Shown here piece after piece: positions 1 through 13,669 of a DNA stretch of 64,000 nt. This DNA comes from Acholoe squamosa (lineage: Eukaryota > Annelida > Polychaeta > Phyllodocida > Polynoidae). The notes beneath the pieces were generated by a model, which searched no databases, had not been told where the DNA came from, and worked only from the letters and a program-made list of their open reading frames with translations. Both the position numbers and the translations under genes were made by a program. The DNA is taken from the NCBI GenBank assembly GCA_949317995.1, contig OX439049.1:16988395-17052394 (forward strand), read 5' to 3'. Each line of letters opens with the position of its first letter. The stretch's first letter is position 1.

Positions 1-3000
1 GGCTTCACATGAATTCCACATCAATCTACTCTTAACCTTTCCATGCTCCACCATCTCCACCATTACTCACTCTCACTTCCTTTCTTTCCTCAATCCCTCC
101 CTGCGTATTTTTCTTCTTATATATACATGCCCTCTGCCCTGCCTATTCTCCTCACTGTTCACGTCAAATGATCCGCCATTTATCAAATGACCAGTGTCTT
201 ACATTCATGCCTTTCAACCTCAGCCCCATTTCTTTATTCTCCTCTATCACATTTTAAAAATAAGATGCAATTATGGCCGACTGTTTCCCTAGGGTTTTCA
301 CTGCACACAGTAGCCTTCATTGGTTCAAGATGATCATACCTTTTTCCCCAAACGAGTTCACCACTCTCCTTCAAATATTTGCCTGAATAATTACAACTCC
401 ACGGTAATCTTTCATTAATCCATAAAGCACACATCTCTGTCTTTAAGATAGGCTTAGCTTTGCCCATCCTCCATCCCACTATCACAGTCTACAAACCCAC
501 GTCAATTAACCTATACAGTTACACTCACCATACATCTCCCCATTACGGCTAACCACCCTGTGCTTTGAGATGACTAATTTGAGTATACTTCTGTGGTTGA
601 AGGAGTCAGAGATAACTATAATAGCCCCACTTATCATCACACCTCACTGACAGGAAGAAAGGTCACACACTTGACAAGGGAGGCCACAGAAGTTGCCTTA
701 CACTGCAGACTGATGCAGACAAATAAATTGTCCCTAATGCATCATTCAAAGTACCGTAAGGGTCCTTTGTATGGGTAACTATTGCTTTGTGCGTATCTAC
801 ATCTGTTGTCGGTGACGTCTTTAATAGTTTCGCCTCGTTAGTTAAGATCCACTTTACCTTTAACTCACTTGGTGTTCATACGGATGGCGAACTATCATTC
901 TTAGTCTCGTTAGTCTTGGGAGTGGAAAATGTTGGACGTACTAATGTATTTTCCTGTTGCTGAAAACATATTTCACTTAACTGTCTTCACTTCTCTTCTC
1001 AAAAAAGTTAAGAAAAATAAAGATAAAAATAAAACTAACGTGTTCTTTTTTATATTAGAAAGTAGTATACATAGGTAAATCATTTGGACCAGTTTAGTAC
1101 TAATAGGGGCATATCCTTGTGTACAAGCCGCCACTTATATCAAAGTATTACGATAGGACAGTGGAACAACCAGAGGTTTAGTGGGTGTAAAGAAAAGTAG
1201 TCCCTGGGAGTCTCTTTTCTCACCTCCAGTAACGGAGAGGTGCAGGGCGTGACAGAGAGGTATTTCTAGGGTAATACGAAGAAAGACAACATGAATACAC
1301 CGACTTTTCCTACCATACCTCTCTATAACATTACTTACTCCCCTTGCCTCAGGTGACTTGACTTGGTTACAACTTTAGTGACTTAGGTCGACCTTTTCCC
1401 ACTAGCCTTCTGGCATCGCGTGCCAAGCAGGGTTCCTGGAGGTTTCCTATAGTTAAGTCTCCTCTCTGTCAAGTCAAATTAGTGCCTCGGGAGGGAAGGT
1501 CATGTTTCTGAGTATACAATACAACAGTTTGGGATAACTATCACCAGGAAACATTTTTCATGTCGTTATGCTCTTTAACCTGTGTTAACCATGAAGAACT
1601 GCAAGAGTGAAAGGGTGGCAAATCTGCCTGGATTTCGGGTGAAATGGCATTACCTTTGAGAAAGAGGGACACGTCCACATACTTAATTCAGGATAAACCA
1701 ATAACCAATTAGGTGTATACAAAACATCAAGGAAATCAACTCTCTCCCTTGAATGAGACTTGTATAGTTTAATCGCAAATTTCCAAGCATTAAACCAATC
1801 TAAAAATCAATTACTTGGATACCAAGGGGAAAAAATCGAAGAAATAAGGTTTTTGTCACTAAAGACAGAACCATTTGACACTTTGAAAGTGCTTTATTTC
1901 ACTATGAAAATAATATCACTGTTCCATATAAAGCAAACTGAGCTTTAATCTCTTCACTATCTATATGGTCCAATACCGTAGATTGCTGCCACCGTACATA
2001 GATTCGGCATAGTCTACTTGAATAGTTGTGAAGAATACCCACAAGAAAACGTACGTGCATTCAGCTTTTACAATTTATACGAATGTAATTAGTTATTTTG
2101 CTTGCCAGGACTATTCTATAGCACACAATTGCCTCTTACCTATAACGTTTTCTTTGTGTAAATGTGGAGCAGGTGTACCTGTAACTTGGCAAGCTTCTGG
2201 TTTAATGTTACATTGGTATCTAAAGAAGGGATTCATTTCACAGGATTCTTTGACTGCTACAGTCTTTATGTTCGATATAAGGCCCATGGATTGAGTTTGT
2301 GTGGAGTTTAGTTTGTGGCTCACTCTGACACATGATATGGTTGAAGAAACATGGATTGCATTTCTTAATATGCTCCAACTGCCACACTTTAAATCATAGT
2401 GAGAACCCTCATTATAGTGCTTTTACATTCCTAGATGGCGGTCACTGTCTTTGACATCTCTACCAAATCCGTTGTGATCGCTAGATGAAGGTGCTAATCG
2501 TACAGAGCAGTTGTAGGTCTTAACCTACAATTCACCAATGTGATCAGGGCGTCACAGGTCGTAGTGGCTGTGTTCAGTTGCAGGACCTTATGGAATGACC
2601 TCCTGAGGAAAGGTTCATACTGCCATCGGCGAAAAATTACATCTCAACTGTGACCAGCTGAAGAAGTAGTGCCAACTCATTGGTCATTATCTCTACTACA
2701 CCACAATGTCAAGGCTAGTACTAAACCTGTCCAAACGTGACTTACGATGCCACACAACCTAAAAGAGCAATGATGATTTCACAATTGACTTCAGCAAAAA
2801 CAAACTTGTTAAACTTGTTAGTGAATCCCCTTGTTTGCCTTGCACCTTCCATTGTAAATGTTATTTTTGTAACAACTGCTACAGGCCAGCCACATGGTCG
2901 GTATTGTGCCTAGAAATTGTGGCACTTTTGCCTGGTGGCAAGAGAAAGATTGCCAAAAAAGAAAAGAGACGGTCACAGGTTTATCAGCAGAGGAGGGGCC

Positions 3001-5590
3001 ATAGTTACATGGGGGAATAGATGACCGATTAGCTGCATCAGTGGTCCCCCTCTCAAAACAGCTAGATGGCAGGGATGAAAGAATGTACTTAACTCTTCGA
3101 TATGAAAAATGAACCTTGTTTTCACCAAGCCTCAGTTTCAACCAGTGCAGGTGTGTGTGTGTGTGGGGGGGGGGGTTACACTGAGAAAAAGGGCCTTCAA
3201 AATGAATAGCATGAAATACACAAGGCAAAACCTGTTAGATTTATCTGGTCTGACCTGGCACAGACTCCTCATGCTGACGAGTTGTACACCTAGGTTGACA
3301 ACTTTAAATGGCATCTCTTGCTTCGTCAGGTAGGGCTATGTACCTCGACCATCTAAAGTCTTCAAGATGAAGAGTCTGTATCAGGTTTGATGATTCAAAT
3401 TTGACAGGTTTTGAATTATTTATTTTATGCTTTTCATTTTTGGAACAATGAGTTGATTCCATACATTCACTGCTGAATTCTTAGGGTGCAACTGGTAGGC
3501 CTACCCGTATGGTTGCTGCTATAAGGGCCGCTATCAGTGCTCATCTGGCAAGCACCAGCTTCAGCAATGGATGCACCCACTGGACAGTTGGGTTGACCCA
3601 ATAGCGGACAGTATTGGAAAGTATTAAATACTACCAGTCCCAAATGCTTGTATTGGTTAGTCTGCAATATGAACCTTGGATTTGGTAGCATGAGGAAGTA
3701 AGGTGTCAAATCTTACAACACTTGACACCACTTCCACCAGATCATTTCGTTAACTTAGTATGATTTCTCCAAAATTGCCTGAGGCTAAAGCTTAGAAATT
3801 AACTGAGATAGGGTAAGATACGCCAATGGAAAACGGCTTTGGTGGATACCCTATGAAGCAGGTGTGGTCAGACTATCAGAAGGCACTGGGAATATCCCAG
3901 GTATTTTCCCTTGGCCTAATCCCAGGAAGATGAGACCTATCATGTATCTATAAGGACAAACACTTCTCGGAGGGAGGTAAACAGAAGCCTCAGCTACCCT
4001 GCTGCTCTACCTATTGTACATACCCCCATTGAGTGTACCTACTGTGAGCAGCACTTACCTTTGTAGTCCAACACTCCCTGCTTCTAAGTGCACATTCCTA
4101 AATAAACATAGCCCTCTGATTGAACCCTAAGTAAAAGGCTTTTGGGCATGACCCTCTCATACTGGCTGTCAGGGAAGTTATTATTCCTCTGGACCCCATG
4201 GGTGGTAGACTAGACGGCCCTCAGTCATTCATCAGGTGTTCCTGCTACAATATGTAGGACTGAGGATACCTTGGACCCTAAACCATTTTGTTATCTTGTG
4301 GAAGAGAGTTCGGACCAGTGTCATCAAGTGTTAATACTGCCTTGTGATATTAGCTGATTTCCTTCAACCCCTAAAATGAATCTAATTTAAGAAGCCAATC
4401 AGAAAATTGAGCAGCTCAGCAAAACACAAGACAGCATATTATTACAATTATTTGCTCTATGTAAATACACGTGTAGGGTATGACATTACGAGGTTAAGGC
4501 ATATTTGAGACTATTACTGTGTACCTATCATAGAAGGATAGGCACTCTTCGGGAGCACTTCCTATTTCTCTCTCGTTATACTTTAAATATAGTCCACTGG
4601 GCCTCTTCGGCCGACTTTTGTGTGGGGAATGTATGGCCAAAATCGATCGAAGGGTCCACGTGAACTATAAGTATAAGAAGGCAACACAAGTGGCCATGAG
4701 CGTGTGACATAGGAAACGGCCCAAAGGCACTCACTGCTGAACCAATCAACCATAACAAGGTATATATTATATTCTCCTGTCCTCCTCTGATCGGGGGATT
4801 CTCACCCCTACCATCTCTACAAATGGCCTTAAGATTTTCCTATTAATGAGAGCATTACCACCTATCAGGGTACTGACTATAGGCACATGATCATATTGAA
4901 CGCTTGAAAGCATGAATATAATTGTAATAAAGTGATTTGAAACCTACTTCAACCTAATAGTTATTGTTTCACTAGAACATATCTCTCGGTTAGCAATGTC
5001 TAAACAATTATTACCAGGACCTATACCTAGGTTTGTAGCACAGGTAGACCCTATGGCAGGTGGTTGGGTGAGAGGTCTGGAAAAGGGGGGTGGGTGGGGT
5101 GATAGCCATGTCTGTCCTTGTTTCTGTGTGATGGGTGAAGGATGGAAACATGAGAAGGACATAAAAGCCTTTGATATCAATCTGCAGGCTCTCTATAAGG
5201 TGTTCCTGCGTCCACTCAGGCAGCACAGGAATGTGGCAAGTTGCCTCTTGATGTAAAGGTATATACTTCATATGCAACCTCTATTAGATGTATGTAGTAT
5301 GCTAGGTGTGGAATGTTACAACATGAATATGTTAAGGGGTATGAGTAAAACCATGAAAAAAAAAACATGCATGTTTCTATCTTAATACAGAAAGATTTGT
5401 CATCTGGTATATCATACGCCATGCATGATCGATACACTCTAATATGAATAAGGCATTTCAGAAATTTTGATATTGTAATTATACATTTATATACAGCATA
5501 CACATGCTGCCTTGTGTATCCCAACCACAGGTCTTTAGATAAGAAGACTTGTTATTGGAAATGGGCCCTTCCAGAGTTCTGAGGAGGGTA
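1..5590. other. Unannotated non-coding sequence
   Basis: No domain-bearing ORF, RNA gene or repeat family was recognised here. The longest open frame is 136 codons on the minus strand at 2818-3228. It has low-complexity His/Thr/Pro composition because it crosses a GT and G run, and it resembles no protein family I know. A short (GT)n plus G-tract microsatellite lies near 3151-3175. Short exons of an intron-rich gene cannot be excluded by eye. Confidence 0.5.
3151..3175. repeat. GT/G-run microsatellite
   Basis: About seven GT dinucleotides run directly into a homopolymer of about ten G. This is simple sequence with no inferred function. It makes the overlapping ORFs on both strands unreliable. 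Confidence 0.8.
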
Positions 5591-5596
5591 GAGTGT

Positions 5597-6477
5597 ACAC
5601 AGAAAAAAATAATGTTCAAAATCTTAGTCAGATGTTAGTCAAAAAGGCTAACTTTCTAACTATACCTAGTCAAAAGCACGTGCCTAAGTGTCCAAGTTTT
5701 TCTTAGTCAAATATGACTAACCATTAGTCAAAGTGCCCAACTTGCCTTGGCTTGCCTGATTTTGACTAAGATTCCTCAGTGGTTTTGACTAAGTATGCAA
5801 TCTAATAATGGTGAGTGTAAGTTCTGTATAGGATCCACATCCCACAAATAATAATCTCATTATTTAGGAAGCATACATGTGAAATGCCTCACATCATTTT
5901 CATTAGAGCCCCGTAGTCAATTACTCTGGGTTTCCCACAAAGAAGCACATACATCTGTGGATATTTTACTTATCTAGATTCCCACAGAAAAGGTGTAATT
6001 ATCTGTCTACCTAGTTTATTTAACAAATCATTAAACTATTTGACATATTTTGCCAAGCTTGATGTTATATTGAATTGTGAAAGCCTCAAAATTATACAGC
6101 GCCTGAAAATCCCCATCATTTTGACATCCATCGAATAGTTTATGGTACACAGCCACCAGAAAAATCCTGTTTCAAACCACACTGCCACCTGGTGTGTAAA
6201 GGCAATACTATGCCAATATAGCTTAGTCAAAGTCACTAAGAGATCTTAGTCAAAGTGACTAAGTGACAGTGACTAAGATAAGTTAGCTTGCCTGAAACTC
6301 CCAGCATATACGTTATTCAAGATTGTGGTTGGAGAGAGAAACTGATAATGGGTAGTCAATGTGACTAAAATAAACTAGACATTGTTAGTCACACATTAGT
6401 CATATGTACTAACTAAGATTATTTGGGCGTTTTGACTAAGTTAAGTTAAACTGACTAACATGGATTTTTTTCTGTGT
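5597..6477. mobile_element. TTAGTCA-word inverted-terminal element (fold-back-like)
   Basis: An 881-bp unit bounded by perfect 14-bp inverted ends, ACACAGAAAAAAAT at 5597-5610 and its complement at 6464-6477. Directly inside both ends lie many copies of the word TTAGTCA or its complement TGACTAA, at least 15 in total, concentrated in 5620-5800 and 6220-6460. The central ~400 bp (5800-6215) is mostly free of the word. No ORF with transposase features is present, so it would be non-autonomous. No clear target-site duplication was found. Arms built of short subrepeats resemble Foldback-type transposons. Assignment to a named superfamily is not possible by eye. Confidence 0.7.
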
Positions 6478-6479
6478 AT

Positions 6480-7040
6480 TGAGCCCTATATATATATGTA
6501 ACCAAGAATCGTATAGGTACCCAAAGCTTCTTGCTATTACTGTTTTGATTGAAGATACATGAGGTTTAGGTTGTAATGACCTTGCTATCCTGAACTTGTC
6601 CTTTTTAATGGATCTTGTTGCCCAGTTATATGGAAATGGCTGGATTCACTAGGACTCCACGGGCCACATTAGACCTGACTTGTATCACAGCTGGCTTTCC
6701 CAGCTGCTCGAAAACCAAATATACCTCATACTCCAATCTTACCTATAGACATCCTGGGGGGTTTTGGTGGGAGGAAGGGGAATCATTGACAGGAGGCCTC
6801 CATGTGTGACCCTGGAGGTCACTGAGACGCTGACCCCTGTCCCCCTGTGTACCCCCAGGTTACTCCATGGTCCCAGGTGAGCCCCGTCATGTTCTCACGG
6901 CATGTCTAAGGTGACTATACCCGCTACTCCGTCTTCTTCTCCAGATACCAGAACACTTAGATCTTCTGTATGATGTGACTTTGCTATAAGATAAAATGAT
7001 CACCATGATACTCTTTTAAGGGTATCTACTCTGAGAGCAT
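6480..7040. other. Unannotated non-coding sequence
   Basis: No recognisable coding, RNA or repeat feature was seen apart from a short TA run near 6488-6500. Confidence 0.4.
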
Positions 7041-7043
7041 GAA

Positions 7044-7250
7044 CCCAGTGGGAATTGAACGTTGAATCAATGTTGACAACTGGTTGATGTGTGACGACAA
7101 TGTTAATCAACCTTGTTGTCAACAACCAACATCAATTTATACCCGTTGAATCAGCAATATCATTTTCACTGTAGATTTGGTGTTCATATGTCAACATTGA
7201 TTCGTTTATCAACTATCAACATTAAAGCAATGCCATATCAAAAATGGATC
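7044..7250. repeat. TTGA/TCAA-word-rich patch
   Basis: This patch begins with CCCAGTGGGAATTG and holds many reiterations of words such as GTTGAATCAA, TGTTGACAAC and ATCAACATT on both strands. The composition resembles the word-rich arms of the inverted-repeat elements elsewhere in this window, and the start resembles their CCCAG ends. A matching far end was not located, so calling it an element is tentative. Confidence 0.4.
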
Positions 7251-8659
7251 AGTGTAGAGAACATATGTCAAATCAGAAGTGACGTGTACATATGCTGAAC
7301 ATATTGAAGTGTGACCATTGGGAAATGTGAGTATATAATTTGTGGACATTTAATAAGTTGATAAACTGTGTAGCCAGGAGTCTGTAGTGCCATCCCCTTT
7401 CATGTACTGGAGAGGATAGTCTTGAAAATCGTCTTGATTGCGTGATTTGCATGGGTTTAACATTTCTTTCGAATTAACTTTACAATATTAAATCTCTCTG
7501 CTGCCTTCACCCCCCCCCCCAAGCCTATCTTGTTTGATGGATGGGTTGCACAGAAACTTGCTCTGAACCCGTTGCTACTAAATATTGAAGGAACCAACAA
7601 ATGTATGTATATTAAGTGAAAGTTGTGGTAGCATGTGACAGTTCAGAGAGCACAACATAAACCAGTGTATAACAGCTAAATAAGGTGGTCAATGACCTGA
7701 ACATTAATGTGGCTGTTATGTGTGACGTATGTTACATAGGGGGTATACACACATTACTGATACAATTACACGCACCTAGAGTAGCCATTCCACCAAAATA
7801 GTTAACATAAACTGACGTACCAAATATAAGACCAGCAGTTTCCTCTGATCACCTTCTAGATCGTCAATATGATAATTCCATATGTTAAATACCGAGATCT
7901 ACAAATTCAGAAGAGCATTTCTCAAGATGATACGACTGTACACAATCACTATGCCTTGAAACACTTAAAAACCATAGATCGGGTGATCATATGCATTGCA
8001 CTAGACTGCTCTATGCGATCAGCACTTAATATGGTAACTGATCAGATATGATATTTCACATATTTCGTAATGATCAATTGAGGGTTTTCATCGCAGAGCA
8101 CTATCCCATGCAAAAATAATCTGACTTAGCTGGCCTAAATAGCAATTTTGGAGGTCGCCAAGCCCCTGATCTTAGGATTTGGATTTTTTCACTATTTTTT
8201 TTTGCTCATTTTATCAGGCTCAATGAGTTCTTGATGTTTTATATGGGTTTAACTGGTCTAAAGTCAATATTTTGGGCTCCAGAGGGTTAAAAGTTGATAA
8301 AATTGACCCTTTTTGACCCTGAAAAAACACAAAATGGACATTTTTTGGTGAAATTAAGACTAGGTATGTGGCTGTCCAGTTTAATTATGTAGAATACAGA
8401 GTCTTGTGATGAAATTGTGTTCCTGTGTGGATTTTTTCTATTTTTCTCAATTATTTTACTTTTGGTAAAGTGGCTTGTCCGGGTGAAAATTTGACTATTT
8501 TTGCCTCCCCTAGAAAATATCTAAAAGTGAAATTGGTTAGTGATGCCTTAAAATGATTGCTGCTGGTGGGGGGTACCATATGCTGAAAAAAAATTTGATT
8601 CTCTCCATAAACTTCACTGTGAGGTGGTAATGAGTATTTTCCTTGCAAAAACCCATTTT

Positions 8660-9690
8660 TTCCTTGTCTGGGTGAAAAATCATGTTCCTTCCTCTCCTGT
8701 GTAGGATATTTAACTATCCCAACTGTGTCATTTATTTACCCCTCACATATACCTAACTTCCCAATGTATAGAATAATGGATTACTGTCCATGCTTTTTAA
8801 TAGCAGGGATGGGTAGTGCTTTTTGTCCGGGCGAAATTGTGTCCGGGCGAGTGACCTTTTAATAACATGCCATGTTGAGTACTTTATTTCCTACAGAAAT
8901 AATTATTATATATCTCCACAAAAATCTCGGGTCTGAACTATTTTGACCTGTAGATTACAGAAATCAACTTTTTATTAATGTCAGATGTGTCTTTGTTATC
9001 ATAGAATGTTATCATAGAATGCGCATACTTTTAATAAAGGTTTATTGCGATTCTGGTCACTTTTCTTGTCTTGGAAAAAATGAATACTCATTCTCTTCCT
9101 GTGTAGGATAAATATAATTATTTAACTATCCTAACTATGTCAGTTATTTTCCCCCCACGTATACCTAACTGCCCAATATAAAGGATGGTGCATTTCTTCC
9201 CCTTTTTGTCCGGGCGAAATCATGTCCGGGCGCGTGACCTTTCGGTAACATGCCATGTTGATGAAATCTAATGCATTTTTTCATAGAAAATAAGCATTAG
9301 ATCTCCATGAGAATTGCAGGTCTAGCCCATTTTGACCTGTAGATCATGGAAATTAAGTTTTTATTAATGTCAAATGTGTCTTTATTATTATAAAATGCAT
9401 GTACTTTTAATAAACGTTTATCATGATTTTGTTCACATTTCTTATCTGGATAAACAATTAACGTGCCTGACCATGCTATGTACATTTACTACATTGAACT
9501 ATCCAATTTATGTCAGTTATTTACCCGTCACATATACCTAAGTATGTAATGTATAGAAAATTTGGTTATTGCTTTGCCTTGCATCAACAGGGGAGGGGGG
9601 GGGGGTTTATTATGGCTGTAAAGCAAATGTCCGGGTGAGTGACCAATTGCATGATTACAAGGTATTTTTAATGGTCATTCTCGGGTAGAC
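8660..9690 (+). repeat. Three diverged ~400-bp tandem repeats with TCCGGGCGAAA words
   Basis: Similar blocks start near 8660, 9062 and 9440. Each carries, in order, a GTCTGGGTGAAAA-like start, AACTATCC..TGTCA, TTATTTACCCSTCACATAT, CCTAACT..CCCAATGTAT, and (in at least two) TGTCCGGGCGAAAT with GAGTGACCTTT and AACATGCCATGTTGA. The words GTCCGGG and GGGTGAAAA also occur just upstream at 8460-8490. The copies differ by many substitutions and indels, so the duplication is old. No coding capacity was recognised. Confidence 0.7.
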
Positions 9691-9707
9691 AGATTTTTCC
9701 CCCACTT

Positions 9708-9766
<59 letters not shown>
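9708..9766. repeat. (TA)n microsatellite
   Basis: A TATATA run of about 58 bp with two interruptions, at the downstream edge of the ~400-bp repeats. Confidence 0.95.
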
Positions 9767-9769
<3 letters not shown>

Positions 9770-9771
<2 letters not shown>

Positions 9772-11040
9772 CACCAGCTGAAAGCTTATGTCGTGGATAT
9801 TGTCTTACATATAATCACTTTTGCCTGTGATATTCTGGGAAGTATGCTCATTACAAGCATCTATTTGTTTTTTGGTGCTTCTCTGTCCATTTTATGTACA
9901 ACAGCAAGGAAAGAATATTTTAGGACCCAGAAAAAAACCAGTCTAGACCATGTAGGAAGGTGACCCTTAAGTAAGGCAAAGGCCCAGGAAATATAGCTAT
10001 ATGTCTTTGAACCCAACCACTAGACCCAGTTCCACAGGAAAAAAAAAACAACATAACAATTCCTACTCAGGCCTACAAGCCACTCGCCCAGACACATTTC
10101 CAGGGTATCTATGCTGCATGCATTGCCATAGCAACGGTTTTCATATTTAACTCATAATATCTCATGTTCACTTACCCCAACACTTATAGAATATGCACAA
10201 GAAATAACTTGGAGATACTCCAAGGATTTTTCTGAGACCCCCAAAATGGCTACGAAATTCTATTTGGCTCACTTCTATGATTTTCGACCAACTATTTAGG
10301 GCATTATGACGACTATAGAGGGTATAGTGCATGGGAAAATGCAGTCCTATGAAGGGTTAATTTGGTCCATTGGAGACCCATAAAGAGAGCTATTTGAGGT
10401 TAGGTTTCTCACACCAGCTTGGTCAGGTGAAACCTTTTATTCCCCTTGTTACAGCCCAGAGGCCGATGTAACCATTGGCATGTCAATCCTAAAGTTGTTC
10501 CTCAGAATTGTAATAAGATCCCTTAAAAATAACTGGTTTAGCATTGCAAGGTAAAAAGCAACCTAGGTCAGTCTTCATGTATCTTCATTCAGAAAACAAT
10601 TACAGGGCTCAACACTCTCAAGGGTGACAAAGAATTCCCTTCAGACTCAATTTCTTTTTAGGCATTTAATCATAGTATCACATCCTCCAGTTTGGAACAT
10701 GTGCAATATGGGCACTACTGTGTAAATTTAATGTCAACAGACTTTGAAGTCAGGGTGTGGGTCAATGATACTATTTTCCATCACACATGTTAATGAGATA
10801 TAGCTTTGACATATAATAATTCCTTTAGCTTTTGAATCCAGCCACTTGGTCAAAAAAGCCTCATACAAACAGCACATCCATATTTCATCCCCAAATTCCA
10901 CGAACCACATATTATGTGCAACAAACACAGGTATTTGAGTATGCCACAATGTGTATGTACCTTAAATAACCATGGTATGTGGATATATTATGATAGTTGT
11001 CGCATGTGGTGTCAGAGGTGGGATGTGTAGGATACCTGCT
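9770..11040. other. Unannotated non-coding sequence
   Basis: Nothing recognised. The open frames of 66 and 71 codons here have no family resemblance and no supporting context. Confidence 0.4.
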
Positions 11041-11065
11041 CCATGGTTTAATAATCAAGGTGTCC

Positions 11066-11405
11066 AGGCAGCCATGTAACAGGGACTGGGACTGTGGTGA
11101 AATATGGCCTGCAGGTCCTGGAGTACTTGATTACAAGGAAACACAATTAAAGCTTACATGCAATGGTATTTGATGAATGTGATAACAAACACTGCATCTA
11201 TATCTATCACATAAATTTTATTTACGTAGATGTCGTTAAAGAATCTCTATAGTAGCAATGGGACAGTGACTGGGGGGTGACAAAGGGCCTACAGGTCCTG
11301 GAGTACTGAATTACAAGGAAACACAAAGTTTACATGCAATGGTATTTGATGTGTGTGATAACAAACACTGCAACTATATCTACGTGCCATTAAAGGATCT
11401 TGCTA
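11066..11405 (+). repeat. 180-bp tandem duplication
   Basis: Two adjacent copies with a repeat distance of 180 bp, anchored by GGTCCTGGAGTACT at about 11113 and 11293. Shared landmarks follow in order: ATTACAAGGAAACACAA, TTTACATGCAATGGTATTTG, GTGATAACAAACACTGCA and TATATCTA. The copies differ by small indels. Function unknown. Confidence 0.75.
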
Positions 11406-12068
11406 GTAGTAATGACCCTGCGTATCTTGTTTGAAACAATAAAGTCGGCCTCAAATACTACACGTCCATTATGGAGCAGAAGTTTCATAAGGTACATCTT
11501 ACAATGCTAGATGATTCAATCGTCTGTAAGGATCCCACAATCGCTTTTGATGAATGTTTTCATAAAGAAACGATTCATTCATCAGGTTAGAACAAATCTA
11601 AACGTGTAATAAAATGAGACATCCGTGTTTACGAATCATCCAATCTTATAATAAGTACATTTTGGTATTTTTTTATACTTTACTTCAGCTAATTACAGCA
11701 AGGATGGCATCTATCGAGGCTTCCCAATTCCAGGAAATGCATGCAAACTTGCAGTAATTTATATAATTTTACATGTTATATGCCAATTTATCAGGTTGTG
11801 AGATCTAAGCCTACATTCGCCATAATATGACTGTAAGCAATTTACCTATACCTATTTTGTGCCCAGTATTTATGATTTCACGAGGAGCTATAAATGTATC
11901 TATTATCGGATGCACCCCTTTTTCAAGTAAGGTGCTCAATGGTTACTCCGCCTTATCTCACGATTCTGGCTTAGACTTGCCTTTTTGGTCATAGCCCAGT
12001 TCTGTTATTAGGGTTTAACAGCATTCTGAGATCTTTTTTTTTTTCTAAGACATCTTTGGTGGGTAACA

Positions 12069-13010
12069 GGTACTTTAGGGTGCAAGGACACTTAGGGTGC
12101 AGACATGTAGGGTGTGAAGACACTTAGGTAGCAGACACTTAAGGTGCACAAAAAGGACAGGTAGGGTGCAGGGTGAAAATACCAAGACACTTAGGGTGCA
12201 GTCGGTCTATAGCCCATCTGTCTGTAGGGAGTCCCCTCTGAACAGACATCATGTGCCTCTAGCTCACACCACTGATTTTATCTCTATGCATATAAGGCTA
12301 TGGGGAATAAAATCAGTGGTAGGGCTAGAGGCTGGTAATTTCATCTTTGTATACACAACAAAACTGCCGACTGACGCCCGTCAGTCGGTGACGGATGGCG
12401 TAGGGACAGTATCCTTAGCCCTTTAATTGTTTCTAGTTGTATTAGAGCTTGGAGTATGATTATTTGGTTCACTATTAATCCCAAATCTTTTTAATTCCAC
12501 AGACATCACGTGCCTCTAGCTCACACCACTGATTTTATCTCTATGCATATAAGGCTATGGGGAATAAAATCAGTGGTAGGGCTAGAGGCTGGTAATTTCA
12601 TCTTTGTATACACAACAAAACTGCCAACTGACGCCCGTCAGTCGGTGACGGATGGCGAAGGGACAGTATCCTTAGCCCTTTAATTGTTTCTAGTTGTATT
12701 AGGGCTTGGAGTATTGATTATTTGGTTCACTATTAATCCCAAATCTTTTTAATTCCACTATCACTGCCGACAGGAGGCCGACTCCCGGCCGCCAGCCTCT
12801 GAGGGGGGGGCAGACACTCTGAGGGGGGCAGAGTAGTTCACAGTTTAGACCAGTTTGTTTTGCTTCCTAAATGTCCTGCCGTTGCACCCTATGTGTCCTT
12901 GCACCCTACATGTCCTGTCGTTTGCACCCTACATGTCCTAGCACCCTAAGTGTCCACCTGCATGCACCCTAAGTGTCTGCACCCTAAGTGTCTCTGCTAC
13001 CTAAGGTACC
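12069..13010. mobile_element. Fold-back-like element with CTTAGGGTGCAGACA-word arms
   Basis: The left arm (12069-12210) repeats words of the type ACTTAGGGTGCAGACA. The right arm (about 12880-13010) repeats their complement, TGTCTGCACCCTAAGT. The outermost bases are also inverted: GGTACTTTAGGGTGC on the left, and GGTACCTTAGGTAGC when the right end is read on the other strand. Between the arms lies a 257-bp unit present twice in tandem. Inverted arms of tandem subrepeats around a core are the hallmark of Foldback-type elements. No transposase ORF is present. The embedded TTAGGG hexamers are not in a pure telomeric array. Confidence 0.65.
12242..12757 (+). repeat. 257-bp tandem duplication in the core of the fold-back-like element
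   Basis: Unit 1 (12242-12498) and unit 2 (12499-12757) differ at about five positions, including ATGTG/ACGTG, GCCGACTG/GCCAACTG and GCGTAGGG/GCGAAGGG. This is roughly 98 percent identity and so a recent duplication. Each unit holds two internal inverted repeats: CCACTGATTTTAT facing ATAAAATCAGTGG across ~25 bp, and GACTGAC facing GTCAGTC across a short CG-rich loop. A predicted 86-codon ORF spans unit 1 but has no family resemblance. Confidence 0.85.
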
Positions 13011-13669
13011 AGTATTCCTTTGGTGTGATTCTAGACATGTTAATAAATTGGAGAAGTATACAAAGTCAAACTCGCCATACATTTCCAGTTAAAACCGTTC
13101 AGGGTTCTATGGGGAATCATACCCCAGCCGCTGTGGCAATAGACAGACTCACTACCCACTACTCCACGCAGAACGGTAGTAGAAGCCAATGTTTATGAAG
13201 GATTTGAATAAGTTGTCCGACATACCTGGGGCTTTGCACACCTTGTTATCATAGAGTCCAATGGTGCAATATCAGGTTATTAACAGGGAAACATCCTAAG
13301 GTATTCTAGATGAACATGCCATGCCAAATTTCTCCATACTATTAAAAATAAAAAAAGAATCCAATGGTTTTCCATAGCGTTACGTCTCACCACCCGCCCC
13401 GGCGTCCTGCTCCAGGCTGACCTACATATGGGACCATCCCACACTGTCAACACGATGGCCTGGCATGGAGGAGGAAGGTGGCAAAACGTATTGCTATGAA
13501 AAGTCATTGGATTTTTCTTTATTTGGAAAGTAATGGAGACAAAATGTATGCGAACAGCAAATAGGGATCGTAATTTTGTTGGTGGTAGGAGTACAGGAGT
13601 TGACATGCTTAGATTGCATATGAAAAATGTGTGAAAAAAAAACCAAAGGTATGAACCTTTACACACATG

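Noticed and set aside
2818..3228. 136-codon minus-strand ORF
   Set aside because: It crosses a GT/G microsatellite giving HTHTHT-type residues, an overlapping plus ORF is present, and there is no domain.
12069..12210. Telomere or interstitial telomeric repeat
   Set aside because: TTAGGG occurs once per ~16-bp word, not as a pure hexamer array, and the arms are inverted around a core.
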